Source: Ramlibacter tataouinensis
GTDB lineage: Bacteria; Pseudomonadota; Gammaproteobacteria; Burkholderiales; Burkholderiaceae_C
Direction of reading: 5' to 3'
Assembly: GCF_001580455.1 (NCBI RefSeq)
Contig: NZ_CP010951.1
Location: 1,116,001 to 1,180,000, forward strand
DNA length: 64,000 nucleotides
Every line of letters starts with the position of its first letter. Position 1 is the stretch's first letter. The translations under genes and the position numbers were made by a program. The notes under the pieces were generated by a model that saw only the letters and a program-made list of their open reading frames with translations, made no database searches and had not been told where the DNA came from. Shown in pieces: positions 8,033 to 15,526 of the stretch.

Positions 8033-9076
8033 ATGAACCGGAGATCACTGATCTCGCTGGGGCTCGGTGCGCTCGCCGGATGTGGTGGGGGTGGGAGCGG
8101 TGGAGGCGGCAGCGGCGGAGGTGGTGGTGGCAACCGCAGTGGCGGCAGCAGCAATGGTGCCGGCGCGCGCGCCAGTGCTGCCGCAAGCGGCCGGCGCGGC
8201 ACGGAAACCGAGTTCCGCGACTTCCTGCAGGTCGGCGCCGCGCCCGCCTACTGGATCCACGACAACACCTGGGGCGCGGACGGGCTGACCCGCGGCACCT
8301 ACACGGGACCGGGCGGCACGCAGTTCGAAACCACCTACAGCCGCTCGACGACGCTGGGCCCGAACGGCGAAGTCGGCTGGCGCACGGGTTGGAAGTTCCC
8401 GACCGGGACCACCGAGGTCAAGGCCTTCCTGTCGGCGATCTTCGGCAGCAAGCCCGGCTACGCCAATGAGTGGGTGACCCCCGGCGGGCACAAGGTCCTG
8501 CTGCCCGACAACAGCTATTCGACAACGCAACCCTCGGGCGCGACGCCGGGCTCCTTCCTGCCGGTCGGGACGCCGGCCGACTCGCGCGGCGCTTGGCCGG
8601 ACATGTTCGCGTCCTTCGCTTACGCGCATGTGGTGCCGCCGACCGGGCGCGGCCAGCTCGCCTTCGACCTCTGGTTGCAGGCCACGCCGGCGCAGGTCCA
8701 TGGATGGGGCGCATCGCCGATCACCCACGAAGTCATGATCGCGCTGGACTACTGGGGAAACTACGGCGCGCCCAGCGATCGCAACCCCGGCTGGTTCTCC
8801 CACAACGTGACGATCGACGGACGCCGCTGGCACGTCTACTTCGTGCGCCACTTCATGGACGGCTGGGCCTTCATCGTGTTCGAGCCCGATGGCCCGGTCG
8901 CGGCGGGCACCTTGAACCTGGGGGCCTTCCTGCGTCACGTGGCGACGCGCACGGATGCCGCCGGACAGCCCTGGTTGAGCGGCACCGAGTGGCTCGTCAG
9001 CATCGAAGTCGGGGTCGAACCGGTGGAAGGTGTCGGCGACCTGAGTGTCTTCAACTACCGGGTCTGGCGGACCTGA
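8033..9076 (+). CDS. Secreted lipoprotein with GH12-like (endoglucanase/xyloglucanase) domain
   Basis: The 347-residue protein begins MNRRSLISLGLGALAGCGGG, a lipoprotein signal with lipidation Cys, followed by a Gly/Ser tract resembling repeated GGGGS. The remaining ~290 residues resemble a glycoside hydrolase family 12 jelly roll. A Glu sits in SPITHEVMIALDYWG, matching the GH12 nucleophile strand (HELMIWL). A second Glu sits in GTEWLVSIEVGVEPVEGVG, matching the GH12 acid/base strand (AGFEPW-like). Trp-rich strands (AYWIHDNTWG, VGWRTGWKF) fit a sugar cleft. The GH12 call is motif recognition only; a polysaccharide-binding lipoprotein is the alternative. It appears monocistronic. Confidence 0.6.
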   Translation: MNRRSLISLGLGALAGCGGGGSGGGGSGGGGGGNRSGGSSNGAGARASAAASGRRGTETEFRDFLQVGAAPAYWIHDNTWGADGLTRGTYTGPGGTQFETTYSRSTTLGPNGEVGWRTGWKFPTGTTEVKAFLSAIFGSKPGYANEWVTPGGHKVLLPDNSYSTTQPSGATPGSFLPVGTPADSRGAWPDMFASFAYAHVVPPTGRGQLAFDLWLQATPAQVHGWGASPITHEVMIALDYWGNYGAPSDRNPGWFSHNVTIDGRRWHVYFVRHFMDGWAFIVFEPDGPVAAGTLNLGAFLRHVATRTDAAGQPWLSGTEWLVSIEVGVEPVEGVGDLSVFNYRVWRT

Positions 9077-9148
9077 ACCTTGACTTTGGCTGCCTCGTCG
9101 CTGCGGGCGCACCGGATGGCTTGAACCCGGCCGTATCATGCGCTGACC

Positions 9149-9994
9149 ATGATTCCTGGCAGCCAGACCGATCTGGGGCGGCCGGCCCAAGGCTGGCGCC
9201 GCCGGATGTACGAGGTGATCTTCGAGTCGGAGACGGCCGCAGGCCGCGTGTTCGACAAGGTGATCGTCGCGGCGATCCTGGTCAGCGTGGCGGTGGTGAT
9301 CGCCGACAGCGTGCCGGCGCTGAATCGCCGCCTGCGCGTGCCCTTCGACATCGCCGAATGGTGCTTCACCCTGCTGTTCACCGCCGAGTACATCGCGCGC
9401 ATCGTGAGCGTGCAGCGGCCCTGGCGCTACATCCGCAGCTTCTTCGGCATCGTGGACCTGCTGTCGGTGCTGCCGACTTATCTGGCGCTGTTCTTTCCGG
9501 AGACCCACGCCCTCATCGACGTGCGCATCCTGCGCCTGCTGCGGGTCTTCCGGATCTTCAAGCTCACGGACTACATGGTGGAGTACCAGCTGCTGGCCGA
9601 AGCGCTGGCCGCGAGCCGCCGCAAGATCATGGTGTTCCTGTCGGCGGTGGTGATGGTGGTGCTGATCCTCGGCACGCTGCTCTACGTGGTGGAAGGACCG
9701 GAGCACGGCTTCAGCGACATCCCCACCTCGGTGTACTGGGCCATCACGACGATCACCACAGTGGGCTTCGGCGACATCACGCCCAAGACCTGGGCCGGGC
9801 GCTCGATCGCCTCGGTGATGATGCTCATCGGCTGGGGCACGCTGGCCGTCCCCACCGGCATCGTCACCGCGGAGATGACCGTGCGGCGGCAAGCCCCTGC
9901 ACGGCCGCGCTCGTGTCCCGCTTGCGGAGCCGCCGGGCTTGAGTCGCAGGCGCGGTTCTGCCAGATGTGCGGCACCGACTTGCCGCCCGGCTGA
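9149..9994 (+). CDS. Voltage-gated-type potassium channel with C-terminal zinc ribbon
   Basis: The 281-residue membrane protein has six predicted transmembrane segments: S1 (about 38-55), S2, S3, an S4 with spaced arginines (RILRLLRVFRIFKL, about 130-145), S5, and a pore loop with selectivity filter TTVGFGD followed by S6. The acidic S2 (FTAEYIARI) fits a voltage-sensor fold. The cytosolic tail ends with a two-pair cysteine zinc ribbon, CPACG then CQMCG, which is not part of the core channel fold. Start ATG 9149. The gene stands alone between the GH12-like lipoprotein and a convergent thioesterase. Confidence 0.88.
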   Translation: MIPGSQTDLGRPAQGWRRRMYEVIFESETAAGRVFDKVIVAAILVSVAVVIADSVPALNRRLRVPFDIAEWCFTLLFTAEYIARIVSVQRPWRYIRSFFGIVDLLSVLPTYLALFFPETHALIDVRILRLLRVFRIFKLTDYMVEYQLLAEALAASRRKIMVFLSAVVMVVLILGTLLYVVEGPEHGFSDIPTSVYWAITTITTVGFGDITPKTWAGRSIASVMMLIGWGTLAVPTGIVTAEMTVRRQAPARPRSCPACGAAGLESQARFCQMCGTDLPPG

Positions 9995-10012
9995 AGACGC
10001 CTCCGGACGGGT

Positions 10013-10438
10013 TCAGGCTTCTGGTCCAGCCTGGACCACGCTAAGCAGGGTTTCGCCGGTGGCAACGAGCTTTTCCTCGCCCGCTGACTGGGCGTAGAGC
10101 TCACACGCGGTGAAGACCTGCGACTTGCCCGACTTGACGACCCGGGCCCGGGCCACGAAGCGCTCGCCGACCGCGGGGCGAAGGCAGTTGACCGCGTAGT
10201 GCGAAGCCAACACGCGGCCCACGACCGTGACGGCGGCAAAGCCGCAGGCCGTGTCGATGAGCGCACCGACCAGCCCCGCGTGCAGGAAGCCGGAGTACTG
10301 ACCGGCCTCCGGGCGCCACGGCATGCTGATTTCGACCTTGCCGGGCTCGGCGCGCTCGACTTCGATGCCGCACCATCGGTTGAACGCTGCCATGGCGTTG
10401 ATCGCGCGGACCTGGTCCAACGGGGCAGTGCTGCTCAT
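10013..10438 (-). CDS. PaaI-family hotdog thioesterase
   Basis: The 141-residue single hotdog-fold protein is probably an acyl-CoA or aryl-CoA thioesterase. The helix-strand region HAGLVGALIDTACGFAA contains the family Asp and the preceding HAG turn, followed by TVVGRVLASHYAVNCLRPAV, typical of PaaI/YigI-like enzymes. A perfect GGAGGAAACC ribosome-binding site stands just before the ATG at 10438, so the longer open frame to 10528 was not used. It is divergent from the dienelactone hydrolase gene, 229 bases away. Substrate cannot be inferred from context. Confidence 0.85.
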   Translation of the reverse strand: MSSTAPLDQVRAINAMAAFNRWCGIEVERAEPGKVEISMPWRPEAGQYSGFLHAGLVGALIDTACGFAAVTVVGRVLASHYAVNCLRPAVGERFVARARVVKSGKSQVFTACELYAQSAGEEKLVATGETLLSVVQAGPEA

Positions 10439-10667
10439 GACGGTTTCCTCCGGGAAGGATGGTGCACAGGCACTGTAGGCGGCGGCATCGCGCGAGTCAG
10501 TCCCTGCTGCGACAGTGGGACAGGACACTTGATCCCCGATTCATGCACCCGCTGCATCAAGTCTTCCGGAACTTGCAATTTACTTCGGGCCTGCGGGTCC
10601 ACAAGAATGGCGCGGCCACGAACCACACGAGGTGACTCATGAATCGATATCACGTCGAGGGCTGCCG

Positions 10668-11567
10668 ATGACCCGGCTGACCGCACAGGACTTCGACCAG
10701 GAACTGCTGGTCCTTTTCGACGCCTACGTGCACGGCGATCTCGACCGGCGCGGCTTTCTCTCGAAGGCAGGCAAGTACGCCAAGGCCGGTGTCACGGCGG
10801 CCGGCCTGCTCGCCGCCCTCAGCCCGGACTTCGCGTTGGGCGAACAGGTGCGCGCGGACGACACGCGCCTGCGCGCGCAGCAGCTCAGCGTGCCATCGCC
10901 GGCCGGCCACGGCTCGATCGACGGCTACCTGGTGCGTCCGGCGTCCGCCTCGCCCAGCGCGAAGCTGCCGGCCGTGCTGGTGATCCACGAGAACCGCGGC
11001 CTCAACCCGCATATCCGCGAAATCGCGCGCCGGCTGGCGCTGGACGGCTTCATGGCGTTCGCGCCGGACGCGCTCACGCCCGTGGGGGGCTACCCGGGCG
11101 ACGAGGACAAGGCACGCGCGGCCTTTGCCACGCTGGAGCAGCCGAAGACGCTGCAGGACTTTCTCGCTTCCGCACAGTGGCTGGAATCCCGTGCCGACTG
11201 CACAGGCAAGCTCGGGGCGGTGGGCTTCTGCTGGGGAGGGGGCATGGTGCACACGCTCGCCACCCGGCTCCCCGAGCTGGACGCCGGCGTGCCTTTCTAC
11301 GGCAACTCGCCCGCGCCCGAACTGGCCTCGCGCGTGAAGGCGCCCCTGCTCGTTCATCTGGCCGGCGTCGACGAGCGCATCAACGCCGCCTGGCCCACCT
11401 ACGAGGCCGCACTCAAGAGCGCAGGCGCCAAGTACGCGGTGCACCAGTACGCCGGCACGCAGCACGGCTTCAACAACGACACGACGCCGCGCTACGACGC
11501 CGCCGCGGCGAAGCTCGCTTGGGAGCGCACGGTCGCGTTCTTCGACGCGACCCTGCGCAGCGCATAG
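10668..11567 (+). CDS. Dienelactone hydrolase family protein with N-terminal Tat-like leader
   Basis: The 299-residue alpha/beta hydrolase has a nucleophile in GFCWGGGMV (Cys, as in dienelactone hydrolases), an acid in AGVDERI and a His in QHGFNNDT. Before the hydrolase domain is a leader DRRGFLSKAGKYAKAGVTAAG resembling a twin-arginine or anchor segment, seen in a subset of DLH-like proteins. ATG 10668 was preferred over GTG 10632 because it keeps the family-like MTRLTAQDFDQELL start. It hydrolyses cyclic or other esters; location may be periplasmic. It is tail-to-tail with the serine hydrolase at 11572. Confidence 0.86.
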   Translation: MTRLTAQDFDQELLVLFDAYVHGDLDRRGFLSKAGKYAKAGVTAAGLLAALSPDFALGEQVRADDTRLRAQQLSVPSPAGHGSIDGYLVRPASASPSAKLPAVLVIHENRGLNPHIREIARRLALDGFMAFAPDALTPVGGYPGDEDKARAAFATLEQPKTLQDFLASAQWLESRADCTGKLGAVGFCWGGGMVHTLATRLPELDAGVPFYGNSPAPELASRVKAPLLVHLAGVDERINAAWPTYEAALKSAGAKYAVHQYAGTQHGFNNDTTPRYDAAAAKLAWERTVAFFDATLRSA

Positions 11568-11571
11568 CCCC

Positions 11572-12837
11572 TCAGGCCGCGAGTTCGGCGGTGCTGCCGC
11601 CCAGGGATTCGAGCACGCCGCGCCAGAAGGCATTGCGCTCCTGCAGCGGCTGCGGGTCCTGGCGGCCGCTCGCGGCTTCGAACACCGCGGTGTGCACCAT
11701 CACGATGCGGCTGGCCGGCTGCACGAACACGGCTTGGCCGTGCACGCCCTGGAACGCGATCGTGCGCTCCTGCAAGGGCAGCAGCCAGAACTGGAAGCCG
11801 TAGCCGAAAAAGGGCGTCGCCCGGCGGGGCCGGAACGCCTCCGGTTGGCGCGCGGCATCCGTGGCCGCGAGCAGGTAGTCGGCGGGAACCACCTGCGTGG
11901 CGCCCACCCGGCCCCCGTCGGCGACGAGCTGGCCAAGCCGCCCCCAGTCATGCAGCGTCGCGTTGAAGAACCCCGAGGCCCGCTCCTGGCCGTCGCTGGC
12001 GAGCACCCAGAAGGCATCCGCTTCCGCGCCCAGCGGCGCCCAGAGCCACTCGTGCGTGAGCTCCGCCAGCGTGCGTCCCGTCGCCGCGGAGAGCACGCGC
12101 CCCAGCACCTCGGTCTCCGCGCTGGCATAGGAGAACTTTGCGCCCGGCGGCGAATGGCGCTGCGTCACTGAACGCAGCACCGACAGCACCGACGGATCGC
12201 CGGTCTGGGCCGCGCGCGACAAGCGCGCGATGTCGTCCTGGCCGTCGTAGCGCTCCGTGAAGGTCAGGCCCGAACTCATTCGCAGCAGGTCCACGATGGC
12301 CGTCTTTCCGTATTCGCTACCCGCCAGTTCAGGCACGTACCGGTCGGCGCGGTCCTCCAGCGATGCGATGGCCCCGCGGGCGAGCGCGATGCCGACCAGC
12401 ATCGAGGTGACGCTCTTGGCCATGGAGAAGGAGAGAAAGCGCGCGTCGCGGCTTCGGCCGTACCGGTAGCGCTCCAGGACCACGCGGCCGTTCTGGATCA
12501 CCAGCAGGCCGGTGGCGCGCTGCCGCTCCAGGTAGTCGTCGACGCCCAGGCCGATGTTCCGGAATCGCCAGCGGATCGCGGGCGCCTGCGATGCCACCGG
12601 CAAAGGGCTGGTGCCGGTGCCACGCGCGACCGCGCGCGTGGGCAGTCCGCGCACCTGGTCCATCGCCGACCAGGAGCCCACCCGGTAGGGATTGATGTAC
12701 CAGTTGGCGCGGTTGCCGATGGGGTAAGCCTGCCCCTTGCCGAGCAGGGCCTCCTCCGGCTCGGCGCGCGCCCAGCCGGCGCAAAGGCCCGCGCCGATCG
12801 CAAGCAGCGAGTCGCGTCGCGACAGCATGGATTTCAT
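11572..12837 (-). CDS. Serine hydrolase, beta-lactamase/esterase (class C-like) family
   Basis: The 421-residue exported protein starts MKSMLSRRDSLLAIGAGLCAGWARA, a signal peptide with Tat-like RR. The beta-lactamase/D-Ala carboxypeptidase fold shows the SxxK motif in FLSFSMAKSVTSML and the Tyr of the YxN/YxS motif in KFSYASAETEVLG. A strong GGAGGAG ribosome-binding site fixes ATG 12837; the longer open frame to 13032 is antisense to the exonuclease gene. Members act as esterases or peptidases; few are true beta-lactamases. It is last in a leftward run of five genes but 109 bases separate it from the exonuclease gene. Confidence 0.86.
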   Translation of the reverse strand: MKSMLSRRDSLLAIGAGLCAGWARAEPEEALLGKGQAYPIGNRANWYINPYRVGSWSAMDQVRGLPTRAVARGTGTSPLPVASQAPAIRWRFRNIGLGVDDYLERQRATGLLVIQNGRVVLERYRYGRSRDARFLSFSMAKSVTSMLVGIALARGAIASLEDRADRYVPELAGSEYGKTAIVDLLRMSSGLTFTERYDGQDDIARLSRAAQTGDPSVLSVLRSVTQRHSPPGAKFSYASAETEVLGRVLSAATGRTLAELTHEWLWAPLGAEADAFWVLASDGQERASGFFNATLHDWGRLGQLVADGGRVGATQVVPADYLLAATDAARQPEAFRPRRATPFFGYGFQFWLLPLQERTIAFQGVHGQAVFVQPASRIVMVHTAVFEAASGRQDPQPLQERNAFWRGVLESLGGSTAELAA

Positions 12838-12946
12838 CGCTCCTCCTGCCACCCCGCCCGGGGAGCACGCATGGGATTGTGGCGAAACGCAGGGGGTGCG
12901 GTCATGGTGCCGACCCGTGGGCTGCGGGCGCCGGCCTCCGGGCCCC

Positions 12947-13786
12947 TCACGGTGCCTGTTCCAGCTTCGCCTGCACGTCGAGCGCGCGCTGCAGCAGCTT
13001 GGGCGCGCTGATGCGCCGGGTCCACGCGGCAAACGCCGGGGTCGGTCCGCGCCAGCGCAAGGCCTCGACGTCGCTGAACAGCTTGGCGTCGGTCACGAGG
13101 GTCGCCAGCCGCTTGAACAGCTTCGCGTCCGCTAGCCGGTCGCCCAGAACATCGGCCGGGAATGATTCGATCGGCCCGTAGCGGTTCAGCAGCCGCGCGG
13201 CGCCCACCGGCCCGATACCCGGGATGCCGGGGTAGCCATCGGCGGTGTCGCCGACCAGCGCGAGATAGTCGGGGATCAAGGCCGGTTCGACGCCGAACTT
13301 GGCCCGGATGTCCTGCGCGGCCCGGATCTTGTTGCCCCTGCGATCGACCTGCAGGACGCGGTCGGCGCGAACGCACTGGGCCAGGTCCTTGTCCGGCGTC
13401 CAGATCAGCACCTTTTCCACCCGCGGGTCTTCGTCCGCCAGCCGGGCCGCGGTCGCCAGCGCGTCGTCCGCCTCGAGCTCGACCATCGGCCAGACCACGA
13501 CGCCCATCGCGGCCAGCCCTTCTTCCAGGGGATGGAACTGGGCGGACAGCGCCGGATCGATGCCGGCCCCGGTCTTGTACCCGGGCCACAGGCGATTGCG
13601 GAAGGACTCGATGACGTGGTCGGTCGCGACCCCGACGTGCGTGGCCCGGTTCTCGATGATCTGCAGCACCCCGTTGAGGACGCCGGTCACCGCGCCAAAG
13701 GGCGGGTCTTCGCCCTTGGTGAAGCGGCGCAGGCCGTAGAAGTGCCGGAACAGCTCGTAGGTGCCGTCGATGACGTCGATGATCAC
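12947..13786 (-). CDS. 5'-3' exonuclease (FEN/T5-like, stand-alone)
   Basis: The 279-residue protein resembles the 5'-nuclease domain of DNA polymerase I: an N-terminal PIN-like part with IIDVIDGTYELFRHF (metal-binding Asp), the acidic cluster VELEADDALATAA and TPDKDLAQCV. The helix-hairpin-helix region is DYLALVGDTADGYPGIPGIGPVGAARLL. These hold the catalytic Asp residues and the DNA-binding HhH, so it should be active in flap or RNA-primer processing. Start is a GTG at 13786 (next residues IIDVID); no ATG fits. It follows the GST gene by 23 bases. Confidence 0.9.
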   Translation of the reverse strand: MIIDVIDGTYELFRHFYGLRRFTKGEDPPFGAVTGVLNGVLQIIENRATHVGVATDHVIESFRNRLWPGYKTGAGIDPALSAQFHPLEEGLAAMGVVVWPMVELEADDALATAARLADEDPRVEKVLIWTPDKDLAQCVRADRVLQVDRRGNKIRAAQDIRAKFGVEPALIPDYLALVGDTADGYPGIPGIGPVGAARLLNRYGPIESFPADVLGDRLADAKLFKRLATLVTDAKLFSDVEALRWRGPTPAFAAWTRRISAPKLLQRALDVQAKLEQAP

Positions 13787-13809
13787 GCCGGCGACGATAC
13801 CCCGAGTCT

Positions 13810-14451
13810 TCAGGACTTGGCGAGCGCCTTGCGGTCCGCCATCACCTTCTGCGCCGCCGGCCGCTCGCCAATGAACTTGACGTAGGGCTTGTAGTCGACG
13901 CCGTTGGCCAGCAGCAGGTCTTCGCCGTAGATGGTCTTGGTGGCGATGCCCACCAGCGGCAGGTCGACGAAGGCGCAGCAATCCGCCAGCGTGAAGCTGT
14001 CGCCCACCGCGTAGGGCGCCATCTTCAGCAGGCGCTTGAGCCCGGCGATTTTCTGCTCGATCTCGCGCCGGATGCGCGCCGCGTTGCTCTCGCTCAGGGG
14101 CGTGGCGCCGAAGAAGGCGGCACCGTACAACTGGCGCGTCGCCATTTCCAGGTGCCAGTCGAGGAAGGTCGCCAGCTCGCGCACCTTGGCGGCGGCGAAG
14201 GGATCGCGCGGCAGCAACGGCGGCTCGGGCTGGATCTGCTCCAGGTACTCCGCGATCACCTGGCTCTCGCACAGGCTGCCTTGCTCCGTCGTCAGGAAGG
14301 GGATCTTGCCCAGCGGCGAAGCGGCCAGCATGGCCTCGTTCTTGTCGCGGAAGGCGATCACCCTCTCCTCGAAGGGAATGCCTTTTTCCAGCAGGACCAG
14401 CTTGGCCTTGTTGTGGTAGTTGCTGATGGGAGAGCCGTGGAGCGTGATCAT
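13810..14451 (-). CDS. Glutathione S-transferase
   Basis: The 213-residue cytosolic GST has a thioredoxin-like N-terminal domain (MITLHGSPISNYHNKAKLVL; conserved cis-Pro in LGKIPFL; glutathione gamma-Glu site in ESQVIAEYLE) and an all-helical C-terminal domain containing DSFTLADCCAFVDLPL, the N-capping box region. The catalytic residue is probably Ser10 or Tyr12 of SNYHN. It follows the Bug receptor gene by only 10 bases, so the two are probably cotranscribed. Substrate unknown. Confidence 0.9.
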   Translation of the reverse strand: MITLHGSPISNYHNKAKLVLLEKGIPFEERVIAFRDKNEAMLAASPLGKIPFLTTEQGSLCESQVIAEYLEQIQPEPPLLPRDPFAAAKVRELATFLDWHLEMATRQLYGAAFFGATPLSESNAARIRREIEQKIAGLKRLLKMAPYAVGDSFTLADCCAFVDLPLVGIATKTIYGEDLLLANGVDYKPYVKFIGERPAAQKVMADRKALAKS

Positions 14452-14461
14452 GGGTGCTTAC

Positions 14462-15439
14462 TCATTCAATCTTGGCCCCGGATTCTTTCACGACCTTGGC
14501 CCACTTGGCTGTCTCCGACTGGATCAGGCCGGCCAGCGCTTCCGGCGTGCCCGGGTTCGGCTCCAGCCCGAGCTTGGAGAGCTTTTCCTTCACGTCCGGC
14601 ATGGCCAGCGCCTTGAGCGTCTCGGCATTGATGCGCATCTGCACCTCGCGCGGCATGCCGGCCGCCCCGAGCAGCGCGAACCAGGAGGTCGCCTCGAAGC
14701 CCGGCAGGCCGGACTCGGCGATGGTGGGAATCTCGGGCGCGGCAGGCGAGCGTTTCGCGCTGGTCACCGCGATGCCCTTGAGCTCGCCTTTCTGCACCAG
14801 CGGCAGGGCCGAGGGCATGTTGTCGAAGATCATCTGGATGCGCCCGCCCAGCAGGTCGGGAATGGCCTCGGCGCGGCCCTTGTAGGGCACGTGCTGCATC
14901 TTCACGCCGGCCATCGTATTGAACAGTTCGCCGGACAGGTGGATGGAGGTGCCGCTGCCCGAGGAGCCGAAGAACAGCTTGTCCTTCTTCGCCAGCTCGA
15001 TCAGTTCCTTCACGTTGTTCGCCGGCACGTTCTTGTTGATCACCAGCAGGTTCGGCGTGGAGGCGAGGAAGCTGATCGGCGTGAAGTCCTTGATGTGGTT
15101 GTAGGGCATGCGCTCGTACAGCGCCGCGTTGATCGCGTGCGTGCCCACCGTCCCCACGACCAGCGTGTGCCCGTCGCCGGGCGACTTGGCCACCATGTCG
15201 GCGCCGATGTTGCCCCCGGCGCCCGGCTTGTTCTCCACCGTGATGGGCTGCCCCAGCCCGGCCCACTTCTCCGCCAGCACGCGCGCCAGCGTGTCCGGCG
15301 CGCCGCCCGGCGGGAACGTGACGATGATGCGCACCGGCTTGGTCGGCCAGGCGCCCTGCGCGAGGGCGTTGCCGATGGGCGCCAGCGCCGCCGTGGCGAA
15401 CGCGAGGATGGCGAGGGAGCGAAGGCGTGAACGCTGCAT
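14462..15439 (-). CDS. Tripartite tricarboxylate transporter substrate-binding protein (Bug/TctC)
   Basis: The 325-residue periplasmic receptor has a signal peptide (MQRSRLRSLAILAFATAALA through GNALA-Q) and the family opening AWPTKPVRIIVTFPPGGAPD, which lines the carboxylate site. Later signatures include NKPGAGGNIGADMVAKSPGDG and the FFGSSGSGTSIHLSGELF stretch. Bug proteins bind organic acids and related metabolites; very many are orphans, and no TctA/TctB membrane genes are nearby. It sits between the A-PCP-TE synthetase (87 bases upstream) and the GST gene, so it may supply or sense an acid related to one of them, but this is inference. Confidence 0.93.
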   Translation of the reverse strand: MQRSRLRSLAILAFATAALAPIGNALAQGAWPTKPVRIIVTFPPGGAPDTLARVLAEKWAGLGQPITVENKPGAGGNIGADMVAKSPGDGHTLVVGTVGTHAINAALYERMPYNHIKDFTPISFLASTPNLLVINKNVPANNVKELIELAKKDKLFFGSSGSGTSIHLSGELFNTMAGVKMQHVPYKGRAEAIPDLLGGRIQMIFDNMPSALPLVQKGELKGIAVTSAKRSPAAPEIPTIAESGLPGFEATSWFALLGAAGMPREVQMRINAETLKALAMPDVKEKLSKLGLEPNPGTPEALAGLIQSETAKWAKVVKESGAKIE

Positions 15440-15526
15440 CGATGTCTCCTTGGAGGGCTTGCACAGGCCGCACGTCCATTGTGCGGCGCTGCGCGCGGGC
15501 CGTGAACGCGGGTGAGCCCTAGTGAA

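Noticed and set aside
12838..13032. Longer start for the serine hydrolase gene
   Set aside because: The extra residues have no signal-peptide character, and a strong GGAGGAG ribosome-binding site marks ATG 12837.
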